A DNA stretch of 64,000 bases from Primulina eburnea (Eukaryota > Streptophyta > Magnoliopsida > Lamiales > Gesneriaceae): positions 17,827,054 to 17,891,053 of the forward strand of contig NC_133101.1 in the NCBI RefSeq assembly GCF_022965805.1. Reading direction: 5' to 3'. Each line of letters starts with the position of its first letter. Positions within the stretch are counted from its first letter, which is position 1. The notes under the pieces were generated by a model. The model was given only the letters and a program-made list of their open reading frames with translations, was not told the origin of the DNA and ran no database searches. The position numbers were made by a program, and so were the translations under genes. Below, in pieces: positions 11,016 to 23,503 of this stretch.

Positions 11016-11676
11016 TGGTAGACTGTGGCTGTGGCAGTCTCTGCCCCTGAACACTGTATGAAGCTCCTCGCTGCCTGATCAGGCCAGCCTCTGCTCCCTT
11101 CGCTCTGTTTAGTGCCTCTGAAAAAGTGTTGGGTCTACCTGTGTTCACTAAAGTGAAAATGTCCGGATTCAACCCGTTTATGAACTGATCTGCTACTGCC
11201 TCATCATTCCCTGCCACATGTGGTGCAAATCGAAGTAAAGAAGAAAACTTTGCAACATACTCCTCGATGTTCCACTGTCCCTGTCTCAAGTTAGCAAATT
11301 CTGCTCCTTTATCTTTTCTGTAGGAGACGGGGAAGAAACGCTGATAGAACTCATCTTTAAACACCTTCCAAGTGATATCAATACCTCTGTGGTCCAAGGC
11401 TCTCTTAGTAGTCAACCACCAGCTCTTTGCAACCTCTTGCAGTTGATGTCCTATCAACTTCACACGTCGCTCGTCTGTATATGCCAACGACTCAAATAGC
11501 ATCTCGATATCATCGAGCCAGCTCTCGTACTCCACTGCATTCTCTGTGCCCTTCAGTGTAGGAGGATGGAAAGACTGAAACCTCTTCAGTAAAGTCTCCA
11601 TCGGTGTGGCGGTAACATCCATCTGTGCACCGGAAGTGCTACCCTGCTCTGGCTGTGGTATACGTCTAGGCGGCAT
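10948..11676 (-). pseudogene. Gypsy gag (capsid) of the nested minus-strand element
   Basis: The start is the ATG at 11674-11676 (MPPRRIPQPEQ). The retrotransposon capsid domain is clear: AKSWWLTTKRAL, FYQRFFPVSYRKDKGAEF, EYVAKFSSLLRFAPH and FINGLNPDIF. It forms the cytoplasmic virus-like particle. It loses frame near 11015; the last 22 or so codons to the stop at 10948 are out of frame and the true continuation is the zinc-knuckle segment next to it. It is closely related to the gag at 23504 although the two LTR families differ. Confidence 0.92.
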
Positions 11677-11937
11677 AAATCTGATTATCAAACTGATTAG
11701 TATACAATCAATACCATCTGTCTCAGCCCTCCTCTGATCATATACCTCTGATTGAGAATCGGTTCTGATTCAGGCTTGACAATTATATGCTGTAACTCAA
11801 CTCAGATACAATACAACATATAATAGGGAAAGCAATAAATCATGCTAGCACATCAAAAGCAAGGAAGATGACTCGATCTACCCCGCTCATTCTACTCTAT
11901 CTCAGTCTACAGAACCAACAGCTCTGATACCACCTGT
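11677..11937 (-). other. Leader with Met-tRNA primer binding site
   Basis: This is the untranslated leader between the 5' LTR and gag. At 11921-11932 the minus strand reads TGGTATCAGAGC, complementary to the 3' end of initiator Met-tRNA, five bases from the LTR. Nothing else is recognisable. Confidence 0.88.
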
Positions 11938-13728
11938 TGTGGGGACCCGGGTTCTAAATCGATTCTAATTGGGGTTAAATGGATCTGTGAGAAACTGCGG
12001 GTCAAAATTTTTGCTTTTTAACATTAACTCAAATGTATACTAAAAGCATGAAACATCTCACTTTTATTTAAACAAACATAAGGTACATACACGTCTGTCT
12101 AGTACAATCATACAACTGTTGTTTAAAAGTTTAGTACAAGTCTAGTACAACAATAAGTAGTCTTCTGCTACACCCGGCATCGCCACACTATGAACTCTCT
12201 CTTCAACGACGTGACCCTGAACCTGCCCCACCTGTTGCCAAGTACACATACAGACAAGACAACAGCCGGATAACTCCGGTGAGAACGAATCCCAGTATAA
12301 AACATGGATGCATGCAATGTCATAAATCATATACAATGCATAACATATATCCATATACATGAAATAAATCTAAAACATGTAAAGGAATAAAAATCTGTAT
12401 TCACATCTAGTTCTTGACTCAATTCTTTTCTAATCTAGGGATCCCGGTGTGAATAAGACGGTCTGTCACCTACCCAACCACTCGTGGTGACGGTACGTCT
12501 TATTCCTAGACTTCGGTCAACTCTGTATCGAGGGGCTACACTTAGAGAACATCTACTACTATGCGTCGATACACCGAAACGTCTAGTTTTGGCCGATCTG
12601 CCAATATCTCCTATCTCAGGACTTGAATATAAATCAATAAACAAGACATTACATAATCAATGTAATAACAATATAGTATGTGATTTATGGGAAACCCGAA
12701 TCAAATCTGATTCAAGTCGCATCTCCCAATTCACATGTATTTATACCTTTCTTTGTCGAATAATCGGTGTCGTCGTCGAAGTCTCGCACTCACATTAGCC
12801 AATACAAATCTGAAATGGCATAATCAATTTGCTACATATAAAAAACACAACTCAAACAATCTTGTGTAATTCAATAATCAATCTTGGTATAAACATTGAT
12901 GGCATAACGGCGTACTTCTTCAATACCGATAACTCAACAACATTAAGCTCAATATAAATAACTCATAATCTCATCAACACATCAATATACATTCTGAAAT
13001 CTACTTATACTCGATCCAAAACATGCTGGAAAATCGAAGTACTGTTATACGGTGTCTGAAAATCGATCTGTTAATGAATATATCATGCTCAAGATATCAA
13101 GAACACATAATATAGCTCAAATCTGAATTTCCCCAACACATATATTTCAAAACATGCTGGAATTGCAAGAAACTTACATCCTCTTGTAGCCAATGATGCA
13201 AGGATCAATAATCTCTACTCGGATTCAAAATCGGATGCACATATCTTCCAAAACCAATGTTCTAATCTATCTTGAAGCTTGAGGATTCTTTGGAGGAGGA
13301 GCTCGGTTCTTGTGTCTGAATGAAAGGGGAAAGGAAGACAACACATCAATATGCATGGCCAAAGATAAGTGTTATCATTTTTCACTTGACACGGAAGACC
13401 GTGGGTGCGGTAGGTTTGGGAGCGCGGGTGCGCTCTGCCTTCGACATACATTTTCATTTTTTTTTAACAACATCGACCGCGGGTGCGGTCCCTGCATGCA
13501 CCGCGGGTGCGGTCTTGACTCGGTAAAATTTCCTACCCTACTGGCCATGCACCGCGGGTGCGGTGGTTTTTCAACCTGCGGGTGCGGTCATGTCTCGGCC
13601 CTTCTTTCAAAATTCTATCTTTCATGTCAAACTTCTTCATTCTACTTGAAGCTTCTTATAACATGTCATGCATTCTCATATCTTCCGAAATTCACCATAA
13701 TGAAGATTGATAATTCTCGAGCCTTACA
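11938..13728 (-). repeat. Right LTR (5' LTR) of the nested minus-strand gypsy element
   Basis: It begins TGTGGGGACCCGGG and ends GAGCCTTACA on the plus strand. It is adjacent to the primer site, so it is the promoter-bearing LTR. It differs from 5261-7049 at scattered positions only. Confidence 0.95.
13398..13589. repeat. GC-rich quasi-palindrome cluster, partner LTR copy
   Basis: This is the same cluster as at 6722-6909, with small changes (for example ACCGTGGGTGCGGT at 13398 and an inserted T in the last unit). Confidence 0.85.
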
Positions 13729-13733
13729 ATAAG
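13729..13733. repeat. Target-site duplication ATAAG, right copy
   Basis: It pairs with 5256-5260 and is followed by GAGTAGTTAC, exactly the sequence that follows ATAAG in the uninterrupted copy B. Confidence 0.93.
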
Positions 13734-15504
13734 GAGTAGTTACTTTGGGAGTAATACCATATTTTTTCATTAATGAAGCATATGGTTTATTAACAAAGTG
13801 AGTTCCCCCATCACTTATCATGGCTCGAGGAATTCCAAATCTACTAAAAATATTTTCTTTCAAAAATTTGATGACGATTTTATGATCATTTGTTCGACAT
13901 GGAATTGCCTCTATCCATTTGGAAACATAATCAACTACAACTAAAATATACAAGTATCCAAACGACAGTGGAAAATGTCCCATAAAATCAATTCCCCAAC
14001 AGTCAAATATTTCAATTTCAATGATAGGATTCAAAGGCATCATGTTTCTTTTTGAAATCGCACCCAATTTTTGACAATTTTCACAGATCTTGCAGATTTT
14101 GTGGGTGTCTTTAAACAAAATGGGCCAATAAAATTCACACTGCAGGATTTTTGCAGCTGTTTTCTTTGTAGAAAAATGTCCTCCGCATGCGTCTGAATGA
14201 CAAAATTTAATGACACTACTAACCTCATTGTCGGGTATGCAACGTCGAAAAATTTGATCTGGACAATACTTGAATAGATACGGATCATCCCAATAAAAGT
14301 TTTTTACCTCATTTAGAAATTTTCTTTTATCTTGGGAACTCCATTGCGGTGGCATTTTTCCTGTCACAAGAAAATTTACTATGTTAGCAAACCAAGGTAT
14401 AGTAGTAACTGAAAATAAATGTTCATCAGGAAAATTATCATCAATTGGTGCCATTTCACAAGATGATCCTGTTGCTAGTCTCGATAAATGATCAGCTACG
14501 ACATTCTCGGTTCCTTTTTTATCTTTGATTACAATGTAAAATTCTTGGAGCAACAAAATCCATCGTATCAGTCGTGGCTTTGCATCCTGTTTGGTCAACA
14601 AATATCTAATAGCAGAATGATCAGTAAACACAATAGTTGTTAATCCAATCAAATAAGAACGAAATGTATCTAATGCAAATATTACAGCAAGTAGTTCTTT
14701 TTCAGTTGTGGAATAATTCATTTGAGTATTGTTTAAAGTTCTACTTGCATAATATATCACATAAGGCTTACCGTTTCTTCTTTGACCCAATACTGCACCG
14801 ACTGCATAATCACTCGCATCACACATGATTTCAAATGGTAAAGACCAATCAGGAGGTTGCATGATAGGAGCTGCTGTTAAATGTCGAATGATTTTATCAA
14901 AAGCATTTTGACATTCTTGAGTCCACTCACATGCACTGTCTTTTATTAAGAGGTTACAAATGGGTTTAGAGATTAAACTAAAACCTTTTATAAACCTCCT
15001 ATAAAATCCAGCATGTCCCAAAAATGAGCGAATTTCTTTAATGGTTTTTGGAGGGGGTAAATTGGCAATGACATCAACTTTTGCTTTATCAACTTCAATT
15101 CCATGAGATGACACAATATGTCCCAAAACAATTCCAGAAGTAATCATGTAATGAAATTTTTCCCAATTTAAAATAAGACCTTTTTCCTCACATCTTTTTA
15201 AATTTTTTTCCAAATTTTCAAGACAATTATCAAATGTACTCCCAAAAACAGTTAAATCATCCATGAAAATCTCCAAACAGTTTTCAACCATGTCGCAAAA
15301 AATGCTTAGCATACATCTTTGAAATGTTGCTGGGGCATTGCATAAACCAAATGACATCCTTCTGAATGCAAATGTTCCAAAAGGACATGTGAATGTAGTT
15401 TTTTCTTGATCTTCGAGTGCAATGGAAATTTGATAATAGCCTAAATATCCGTCAAGAAAACAGTAGTAGGAATGACCTGCTACTCTTTCTAAAATTTTAT
15501 CCAA
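13734..15504 (-). pseudogene. Athila copy A pol: RT (part), RNase H and integrase N-terminal part
   Basis: The open frame starts inside RT ([15 protein letters not shown]). It has the catalytic FMDD motif ([11 protein letters not shown]), the RH region ([23 protein letters not shown]) and the HHCC integrase zinc region ([10 protein letters not shown] ... [11 protein letters not shown]). The first integrase core Asp region ([20 protein letters not shown]) follows, then the second Asp ([10 protein letters not shown]). It is cut at 13733 by the nested element and continues at 5260. A one-base deletion near 15510 separates it from the preceding segment. The stop that truncates copy B integrase (TAG at 32947) is absent here. 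Confidence 0.92.
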
Positions 15505-16835
15505 AAATGGTAATGAAAATGATCTTTTCTAGTGGCATCATTTAATTTTCTATAATCAATACACATCCGCCAACTAGATGGGACTCGACTTGTTAACAAT
15601 TCACCTTTTTCATTTTTTATCACTGTGATGCCAGATTTTTTTGGAACTACTTGTGTTGGGCTTACCCACTTACTATCAGAAATAGGGTAGAAAATTCCAA
15701 CATCAAGTAGTTTGAGAACTTCAGTTTTCACAACATCTTTCATGTGTGGATTTAATCTCCTTTGTGGTTGTTGAGATGTTTTAGCATTTTCTTCTAAGTG
15801 AATTTTGTGAGTGCAAATTAGTGGATTAATGCCCTTAAGATCTTTTAGTGTCCAACCAATTGCATTTTTATGTCTTTTAAGCATATCAACTAATTTACCT
15901 TCTTGATTACTTGATAGTTTGGAAGAAATTACCACCGGATATGTTTCATCTTCTCCAAGGAATGCATACTTTAATTCTTCTGGCAATGGTTTTAACTCCA
16001 ATATGGGTGGTTCATCTTTGTTCTCATATTTTGCCTCAAATTCTTTCGCTGATCCTGGTAACGAGTGATACCTGATAAAATCATCAAGGTCAGTTTCACT
16101 TTTTTCTTTAACAGTATCAATTGAACAAATATCTAATTGGTCACGAGTACTCCCTTCTTGAATGTTTTCTTCCACAAGAGTTTCAATAAGATTTTCATCT
16201 TCACTTTCATCTCCTTTTTCATGTGGTTGCTTACAAAGATTAAACACATTAAGCTCCAAAGTCATGTTACCAAATGACAACTTCATTATTCCATTCTTGC
16301 AATTTATAAGAGAATTAGAAGTTGCCAAAAATGGACGACCTAAAATTACAGGAATTGCATTACAAGCTTCAATAGGTTGTGTATCTAAAACTATGAAATC
16401 GACAGGATATACAAAGTTATCAACTTGGACCAACACGTCTTCTACCATACCTCTTGGCACTTTAACAGATCTATCAGCAAGTAAAAGTGTTACCGAAGTA
16501 GGTTTTAACCAGCCTAGATTGAGTTCTTGATAAACTGAATATGGAAGTAAATTCACACTAGCTCCAAGGTCAAGCAATGCTTTTTTAACTTTTCGTTCTC
16601 CAATAATACAAGAAATAGTAGGACAAACTGGGTCTTTATATTTCAAAGCATTATTATTTTGAATGATTGCACTTACTTGTTCGGCTAAAAATGCTTTCTT
16701 TTTCACATTCAATTTTCTTTTCACAGTGCACAAGTCTTTTAAAAATTTGGCATATGATAGTACTTGCTTTATTGCATCTAATAAAGGAATATTAACTTTT
16801 ACTTGTTTAAAAATATCATATATATCAGAATTCAA
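15489..16835 (-). pseudogene. Athila copy A protease and RT N-terminus
   Basis: This segment holds the protease with a DLGASVNLLPYSVYQEL motif (Leu where many relatives have Ser in D-S-G), the spacer region, and the RT entry ([37 protein letters not shown]). It is bounded upstream by a one-base insertion in a T run near 16845 and downstream by a one-base loss near 15510. In copy B the same stretch is interrupted by TAA at 34969-34971; here the equivalent codon is intact (LPEELKYAFLG). The two copies thus have complementary defects. Confidence 0.9.
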
Positions 16836-18360
16836 ATTTGATTTTTTTTGTATTTTTTAATGCATGAGGGAATGGTGGTGGCGCTATCTGTTGATCCTCC
16901 TCTTCGCAAGTTATGGGTTCCACTTCCTTACCCTTTGGAGTTGATTTATCATCATCTTCACAAGGTTCAAGAATGGATTTTTCCACAACCTTACCACTGC
17001 GAAGGGTAATAACAGATTTTACCTGATCCATCGGTTGAGTTCCAGAAGTTCCAGTTTGTGAATGATGATCCTTGGGATTAGGCTGTGGTTGTGAAGGAAA
17101 TTTACCTTTTTCATGAACATTAAGGGCAGATGCAAATTTAGCAAGAGTATCTTTCAAATCTGTCATGGTTTGAGCAGTTTGAGTATTGACAGATTCTTGC
17201 TTTGCAATGAAAGAATTCAATATATCTTCCAAACTCTTTTTAGGTGGAGGAACATAAGGTGCATAATTTTGAAAATTTTGTTGATTTTGGAAATGTGGTT
17301 GTGAAAATTGTGCAGCATTATCATTCCTCCAACTAAAATTTGGATGATTTCGCCAATCTGGATTGTAACTTTGAGAAAATTGTTCAAAATTTGGCCTTTT
17401 GAAATTGTTTAAAACATTGGCTTGTTCATGGAAACATTCTTTAAAAGAAGGCAAAGTGGGACAATCTTTTGTAGAATGATCACTTGTATCACAGATGTGA
17501 CATGCAATTTCATGAACAGATTTTAATTGACCATTCTTTTTCAATTCAAGTGCCTCAACTTTTCTTGCCAAAGAGGGTAAATTTGGCTTGGAGATCATGT
17601 TCATCCTTGAGAGTGTACATACCTCCACCAGATGTGGGAGATTGAATCTTGTTTGATGGTTCAATTGTACCTATCGTGTCCCAATTTTGAGCATTTTCAG
17701 CTAATGAATCGAGATACTCAATTGCCTCGTTTGGATCTTTATCTTCAAATGTTCCATTACATATAAATTCAACCATTTGCCTATCTTTAGGTGTTAAGCC
17801 TTCATAAAATTGAGAAACAACTCTCCAAATTTCAAAACCATGATGAGGACAAAGATTAAGCAATTCTTTATATCTATCCCAACACTGATAAAAAGTTTCT
17901 CCTTGTTTTTGAGTGAAAGTGATGATTTGCCTTTTGAAAGAATTTGTTCTATGAGATGGAAAAAACTTTTTCAAAAATTGTTGTTGCAATTCATCCCAAG
18001 TTCGAATGGATCCTGATCTAAGATTTTGTAGCCAAGTTTTAGCTTTATCTTTTAAAGAAAAATGAAAAAGCTTAAGTCGAATGGTGTTCATGCTACAATT
18101 TAGATCATTATATGTGTTGCACACTTCTTCAAATTCTCGTAAATGCATGTATGGATTTTCAGAATCTAAGCCATGAAAGTTGGGTAAAAGTTGGATAATA
18201 CCAGGCTTAAAATTGAAATGAGATGCATCAGGGGAAAAACTAGACATGAAGGTGCACTAGTACGTGTAGGATTCATGTGATCTCTAAGTGTTCTTCGCCT
18301 ATCATGATCATGTTGAGATTGAATTTCATCTTCATTTTCTTGGATGGGTTCTTCCGCCAT
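16825..18360 (-). pseudogene. Athila copy A gag (frameshifted)
   Basis: The start codon is the ATG at 18358-18360 (MAEEPIQENEDE). The capsid region contains KAKTWLQNLRSGSIRTWDEL, LKKFFPSHRTNSFKRQI and CPHHGFEIW. A zinc knuckle CHICDTSDHSTKDC follows. Relative to copy B there is a one-base loss near 18236 and a one-base gain near 17573. In-frame coding upstream of the ATG has no start and is leader sequence. Confidence 0.9.
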
Positions 18361-18557
18361 GTTTTGTGAAAATAAAGGGTTATTTCGAATTAGTCGACCA
18401 CTAAGTGTACGTGCCCAAATAATGCTCATGCAAATGCAAAAGAAAAGAAGAAAAACACACAAAAGCAATAAAAATTCAAAGAAAAAAAATAAAATATAAA
18501 TAAAATTAAATAGACTTGAAATTAAATTATACTTCCCCGGCAACGGCGCCAAAAACT
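18361..18557 (-). other. Athila copy A leader with tRNA-Asp primer binding site
   Basis: At 18534-18551 the plus strand reads TCCCCGGCAACGGCGCCA, identical to what I know as the 3' end of plant tRNA-Asp including CCA. The minus strand is therefore the matching primer binding site. It lies six bases from the LTR. It is not a tRNA gene. Confidence 0.88.
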
Positions 18558-20136
18558 TGTTGTCACTTTGATTGTTGCACTCCCAAGAGCAGGTTGTCCA
18601 CAAGTAGTATAATTCGGTGAGTCCGATATCGTATCCACAGGGAAGCTAAGGTAATTACAAGTCCACTACAATATCTTTTTGTTTTGTTTTTGTTTTTGTT
18701 TCTTTTTAATTTTAATTGTTTGAATCTTTAATGGATAAATTTTAATTGTTCAAATTTTAATTTAAATAGTTGAGATTAAAAGATCCACTCTTGGTATTTT
18801 AATAAAGTTAACATTAACGAACAATATTGAAATCCACTTAATAAAAAGGCTCCAATATATTAAATAATCATATTTATATTATTGTTATATATTATTATCT
18901 TATAAGTATATAATATAAACCAAAACTTATAAATGTGGTCAAGTATTTATTGTGTTATATATATTTGTAAACACTAAATCAAGGTTCCCACTTTAAATGG
19001 TTGGTAAAACCAAACAAACATTTAAATGGTACCAATAAATTAATACTATAATATATTCATATATAATAAATCAAGGAATCCAAGTTAAATGGTTGGTAAA
19101 ACCAAACTAACATTTAAATGGTTCCAAGAATTTAATATTATAATATATTTATATATACTAAATCAAGGCATCCACTTTAAATGGTTGGTAATACCAAACT
19201 AACATTTAAATGGTTCCAAGAATTTAGTGTAACATATAGCAACAATAAATCAAAACTCCGACTTATAAGTATGGTATAAAAATGCTTAAACAAATAAATA
19301 TAACATAAACAATAAATAATGATTAAATAATATAAAACATAGATTCTTACCTTTTAATAACCTTATTATCATGCCAAGAGTTTCACCTTATCATCTCAAC
19401 TTTAGGAAGTTAGCTATTCATTATTCAAAGTGTAAAACTTTGAATATGAAATTAACATGCTAATTGTATTTAAATGAAGAAATAAAGAGAAAATATAGAG
19501 AGAAATATTATGAACTCAAAGATTTGTTCATAGAATGAGGGATATCTCAATACATTACAATGCACCCCTATTTATAGCCAAATTTGGGGAGACAACCACA
19601 GATAAAATATTATTTTTTTATACATAAGTCTTCATTGGTGTTCCAAGATATTATATTATATTACACATCACTTTTGAAAATCTTCTTCTCCGAATTTGCT
19701 TCTTCACATAAAAAGAAACATGTGGATAATTGAGTTGTCTAGTTGTGGTATTTTTTTCAGATTATTTGACCAAGTAATTTCAGAGATATGGTCAAAATAC
19801 TAGAGCATGGTAAAACTGCCATTCCTTCTGTAACTTTATTTGTTGCTTAATTTGATCCCAATTGTGAGAGAATTTTTATTTCATGCTCTTCATCAATATT
19901 GTAGATATTATCATCAACTTTCTACAGGTCCAAGAATCATCTTAATCCCTTTTGCAACGCCAATGTTATTCTTGTTTTATCGAACCTGTAAAAATAGTAA
20001 AAACTTATAATTACACAACAACTTATTTTTTATACAATTTATTATAAAAAGTATAATATTTAAACATTTAATAAAACAAAAACTATAAATTTATATTATA
20101 AAACATTTAATTAATGTACAATTTTTATGTTTATCA
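18558..20136 (-). repeat. Athila LTR 2, shared by copies A and B
   Basis: It starts TGTTGTCACTTTG and ends TTTATCA. It is simultaneously the 5' LTR of copy A (primer site on its left) and the 3' LTR of copy B (polypurine tract GGTTGGGGGTG on its right, minus strand). No target duplication lies at either side, as expected for an internal LTR of a tandem element. Confidence 0.93.
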
Positions 20137-21126
20137 CACCCCCAACCAGCTTATTGCTAGTCCCTAGCAATTTAAACGTTAATAACAATACAAAACATAT
20201 TGATTAGTTTAAATAGAAATATAATCAGAACTATCTAAGTGTTTAAATTAAATTTGAAAATAGTCAAAGTTATATCAAGATCATCATAATTATAATTTAT
20301 GAAATAATCTGAGATGATCAATTCAAAGCTTATTTCAGGTAGTTAAATGTACATGGCCTTCAGAAATTCCTAGTAAGAGTCTCAACTCCATATCCTCACA
20401 GGTTTAATAAATGTTTCAATTTATGGGAACGATTTCTCTCATGGAGTTGGAATACAGATAAATGCTCAGGAAAATGGTTTACAAAATGAAGATAGACAAA
20501 CGAGCCAAACTAATCAAAAGATAGAAAATCCATTGATTCAAAATCTAGTTGTTCTTATTATATATTTTTTCCTGATCTTTTTTTTCACAACACATGGAAT
20601 CAGAATAAGTTTATGCTTTTTGACCACATATTTATTTAATTTCTACAATAAATTTCTCTCTTTCTATTTTTTTTCTTTTTTTTTATGAGAGATAAATGGG
20701 TCGTAGCATATAACTTAAAAATTACATAGATATTCAATATCTTTTTTTTGTATTTTTCTCTCTTTTTTTTTTAATAATTTTTTTTCAGGAAATATCATTT
20801 ATTTTTTTTCAAAATAAGAACTCAAGATCTAAATAACATATAGTCTCTTTCATGATCAATAAAGGCTCGAAAGCTGTTTTCTCAGTCCTCTCCACTCACT
20901 CACAAAATATGTGTGAGTTTAAAATTTTAGGCACTCTTATAAGATATATCTTGGGCCATATACTTTAATACCTGATTTTATCACAATGGTTAATCACTCA
21001 AAAAGATTTCATAAATCATATTTTTATATTGATCAGAATATTAAAATTGACTTTTTTTCCAAATAAAAATTAAAGATTCTTAGATAGATTAATACATTTT
21101 CTAATTTAAACCTTTCAAATATGTAA
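20137..21126 (-). other. Athila copy B 3' noncoding region (first part)
   Basis: This is the polypurine tract next to the LTR, then AT-rich noncoding DNA matching 1821-2815. It is interrupted at 21126 by the plus-strand gypsy element and resumes at about 30271-30527. No gene is seen. Confidence 0.8.
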
Positions 21127-23244
21127 TGTAATGCCCGAATTTTGATATAATATAGCAGTAGTGTGATGGTTCTTGGCTTTACATTATGATATGAATGGTA
21201 ATGATGTTATAGAATGGAATAGATAATGGATGGGTAGAATCAAAGGTGGAATTTGAGCTAAATAGGTAATGGACGTGCAGAAACGGTATGAAAAATGTGG
21301 CAGTAGTTGTGGTTTTTAGCATAATATTTTGTATATTGATCCAATTGATGTAAGGCCTTTTCCATTAGAAAGATAAGACATAAGGCTATAACTTTTCAGT
21401 TTTGAGTTTTGTTCAAATCATTAGGGAAGATGAGCCAAAAGCGCCCCGAAGTGTGTCGTGCGTACCGTCGTTCCTACAATGACACATGTTGGGAGAATTG
21501 GAATCACTTTTTACTCAGACATCAAAATAAGCTGAAATTTTGGGAGATGAAAGACAAGACATAGGGCTACAACTTTGTAGTTTACCACTTTTCCTAATTC
21601 TGACCGGAAGAGGCGTTTCTGAAGCGATCTTTAAAGTACCTGTGCGGAGAGTGGCGCCCGAGCGGTAAGAATCTACCGCCCGAGCGCCAATGTTTCTGGA
21701 TTTTTGGGTTTCTAACAGCATGGTCCACGCTAGGGCGGTAATATGTGACCGCCCGAGCGCCCAGGAAGTCAAAAAACGTGTTTTGAGGTTTGCATGGTAT
21801 ATTTTAGCTTGGGAAATGATTTTTGTATCATTTCTTTTCATCCTTCTCTTCTCTATATCGGTTTAGAGCTAGGGTTCTTCATTTTTCCTTTCATCTTCTA
21901 ATTGCTTCTTCAATCCATGGGAGATTTGTTCAAGTAAATTATGAAATGAAGTTAGATTTGTGATCCTCTCTCCAAGATCTCCATGATGGTGTAAGTATGT
22001 TATATTTTTATTCAAGTTTGGAAATGGGTTGAAGTTTAGAATTGATATTTGAATTGATATTTGAGATATAGAGATGTTGGAGATGTTGTGATTGTGTTGG
22101 TTTGAATTTAAAATGGAATTGAAGAGGAGCTAACCTTTTAGCACACATGCCATGTGTTTGATGAAATGATCCAATGAATGTTTTTATGGAATATTATGAT
22201 TAAGAAATCTATGGACCTTGATTTGAAGCCGTATTGGATTGATTATGAATTTTGAACAGAAATTACTCTATTTTGATAGATGATCAAAATCCTTGAGTTA
22301 TAGTAGAATTCAAAGGTTCAAGACTTCTCACATACGCATTTCGGTCTTCTGTTGGTAATATTTGAAAGGTATGTTACAGTCGGTAACGTACGTGGTAAAA
22401 GTATCATTTTTATTTTTATATTGAAAATTCTATGGCTCGATGAATTACTTGTGATTTGATGATGATTGTGGCCTTGAGATGAGTTTATTATGATATCGAG
22501 ATGATGATGATATTGATTTGCATCATTACATTGCATATTGAGCCACTTGTCGATTCAGATTTGATATGGTGGAGGTCGCCTTGATATATATTTATTGGAC
22601 GTATGGGGCTATAGTTGAGTTGGCATAGTGTATGCGGAGGTCGCTGCTATGGCCTGAATACTCTCTATAGGCGCACCATAGTCTTGGGATTGTAGAACAC
22701 AACACACCACCTCGAGCGGATGAGTCGGTGGATGTTGTTGGGGGATTCTCTTCCCTTGGGTACCCGATGACCAGATGATTCACTTGATCTTGAGATTTAT
22801 TGATAGCCCACAGCTTCTGATCATGCATTGCATTATATTGCATCGTTATGAATTGTATATGAGATATTTGAAATTTTAATTCTCATATGTTATTGATTGT
22901 ATCATACTGGATTTATACTCACCGGCATGTCGGCTACCTCTTGTTTTCATGTGCTTGACGGTAGGTGAGGCGAGGCTTGGGATGCCAGAGTCCAGTTCTA
23001 GGCGAGAAGATACGAGTTAGAGTGAGATTCTCGGGTCTTAGGAGCTATTTGATGATGTTTGGATTACTTTTGTTCACTAGTTATTTTGACATGTTGAAAA
23101 TTATATTTCAAACATTTGAGACATTTAAATTATTCTGACGATGTTTATGTCAGTTTGTCAACAAGAAATTATGTATTTTATTAAATCGTTTGGTTTGTTA
23201 TATTTATAATTATTGGTATTAGATATCGGACCTGGGGCCCTACA
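21127..23244 (+). repeat. 5' LTR of the nested plus-strand gypsy element
   Basis: It runs from TGTAATGCCCGAATTTTG to GGGGCCCTACA and is followed five bases later by the primer site. ORFs inside it, such as 22592-22843, reappear in the 3' LTR only because the LTR is repeated. Confidence 0.95.
21652..21761. repeat. GC-rich inverted motifs in the LTR
   Basis: GGCGCCCGAGCGGT near 21653 and ACCGCCCGAGCGCC near 21675 face each other and could fold into a hairpin. A second pair, CGCTAGGGCGGT near 21728 and ACCGCCCGAGCGCC near 21748, follows. The 3' LTR holds the same set near 28676-28785. It is similar in style to, but distinct from, the ACCGCGGGTGCGGT clusters of the other LTR families. Confidence 0.75.
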
Positions 23245-23503
23245 ACAGGTGGTATCAGAGCGTAAGATATTTGGGAACAGGGTAGATCGAGTCAGTTTGA
23301 ATTGCTTGATCATGTGATATATTTGCTAGCATTTTCATTGTGCTATGATGTGAAATACATGATCATAATTGAGATACTATATTGTTGAGCTTTATTCTAT
23401 ATTTTGAGATTGTTGAGTCTCAAGAGCCAGAGATGATTGATACAAGATTGAGATGATTATGATATTGTGATTTTATATGTGTTTGATCTATTTTATATCA
23501 GAC
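23245..23503 (+). other. Leader with Met-tRNA primer binding site
   Basis: TGGTATCAGAGC at 23250-23261 is complementary to the 3' end of initiator Met-tRNA. The rest of the leader to the gag ATG is unremarkable AT-rich sequence. Confidence 0.9.

Larger units (their letters stand above)
5261..13728 (-). mobile_element. Nested chromovirus-like (Tekay/Del-type) Ty3/gypsy element, minus strand
   Basis: This is a complete LTR element of about 8.5 kb inserted in the integrase gene of Athila copy A. Its LTRs (1789 and 1791 bases) begin TGTGGGGACCCGGG and end CGAGCCTTACA on the plus strand. The primer site matches initiator Met-tRNA (TGGTATCAGAGC on the minus strand). Gag, protease, RT, RNase H, integrase and a terminal EEATWE segment typical of chromovirus C-termini follow in order. 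The two LTRs are nearly identical by eye, so the insertion is young relative to the host block. The coding region has one frameshift and two in-frame stops. Confidence 0.93.

Noticed and set aside
18534..18551. tRNA-Asp gene
   Set aside because: Only the 18-base 3' end is present, directly beside an LTR; it is the primer binding site, and no cloverleaf can be formed from the neighbouring sequence.
22592..22843. Small gene conserved at 29618-29869
   Set aside because: Same explanation: duplicated LTR sequence of the plus-strand gypsy element.
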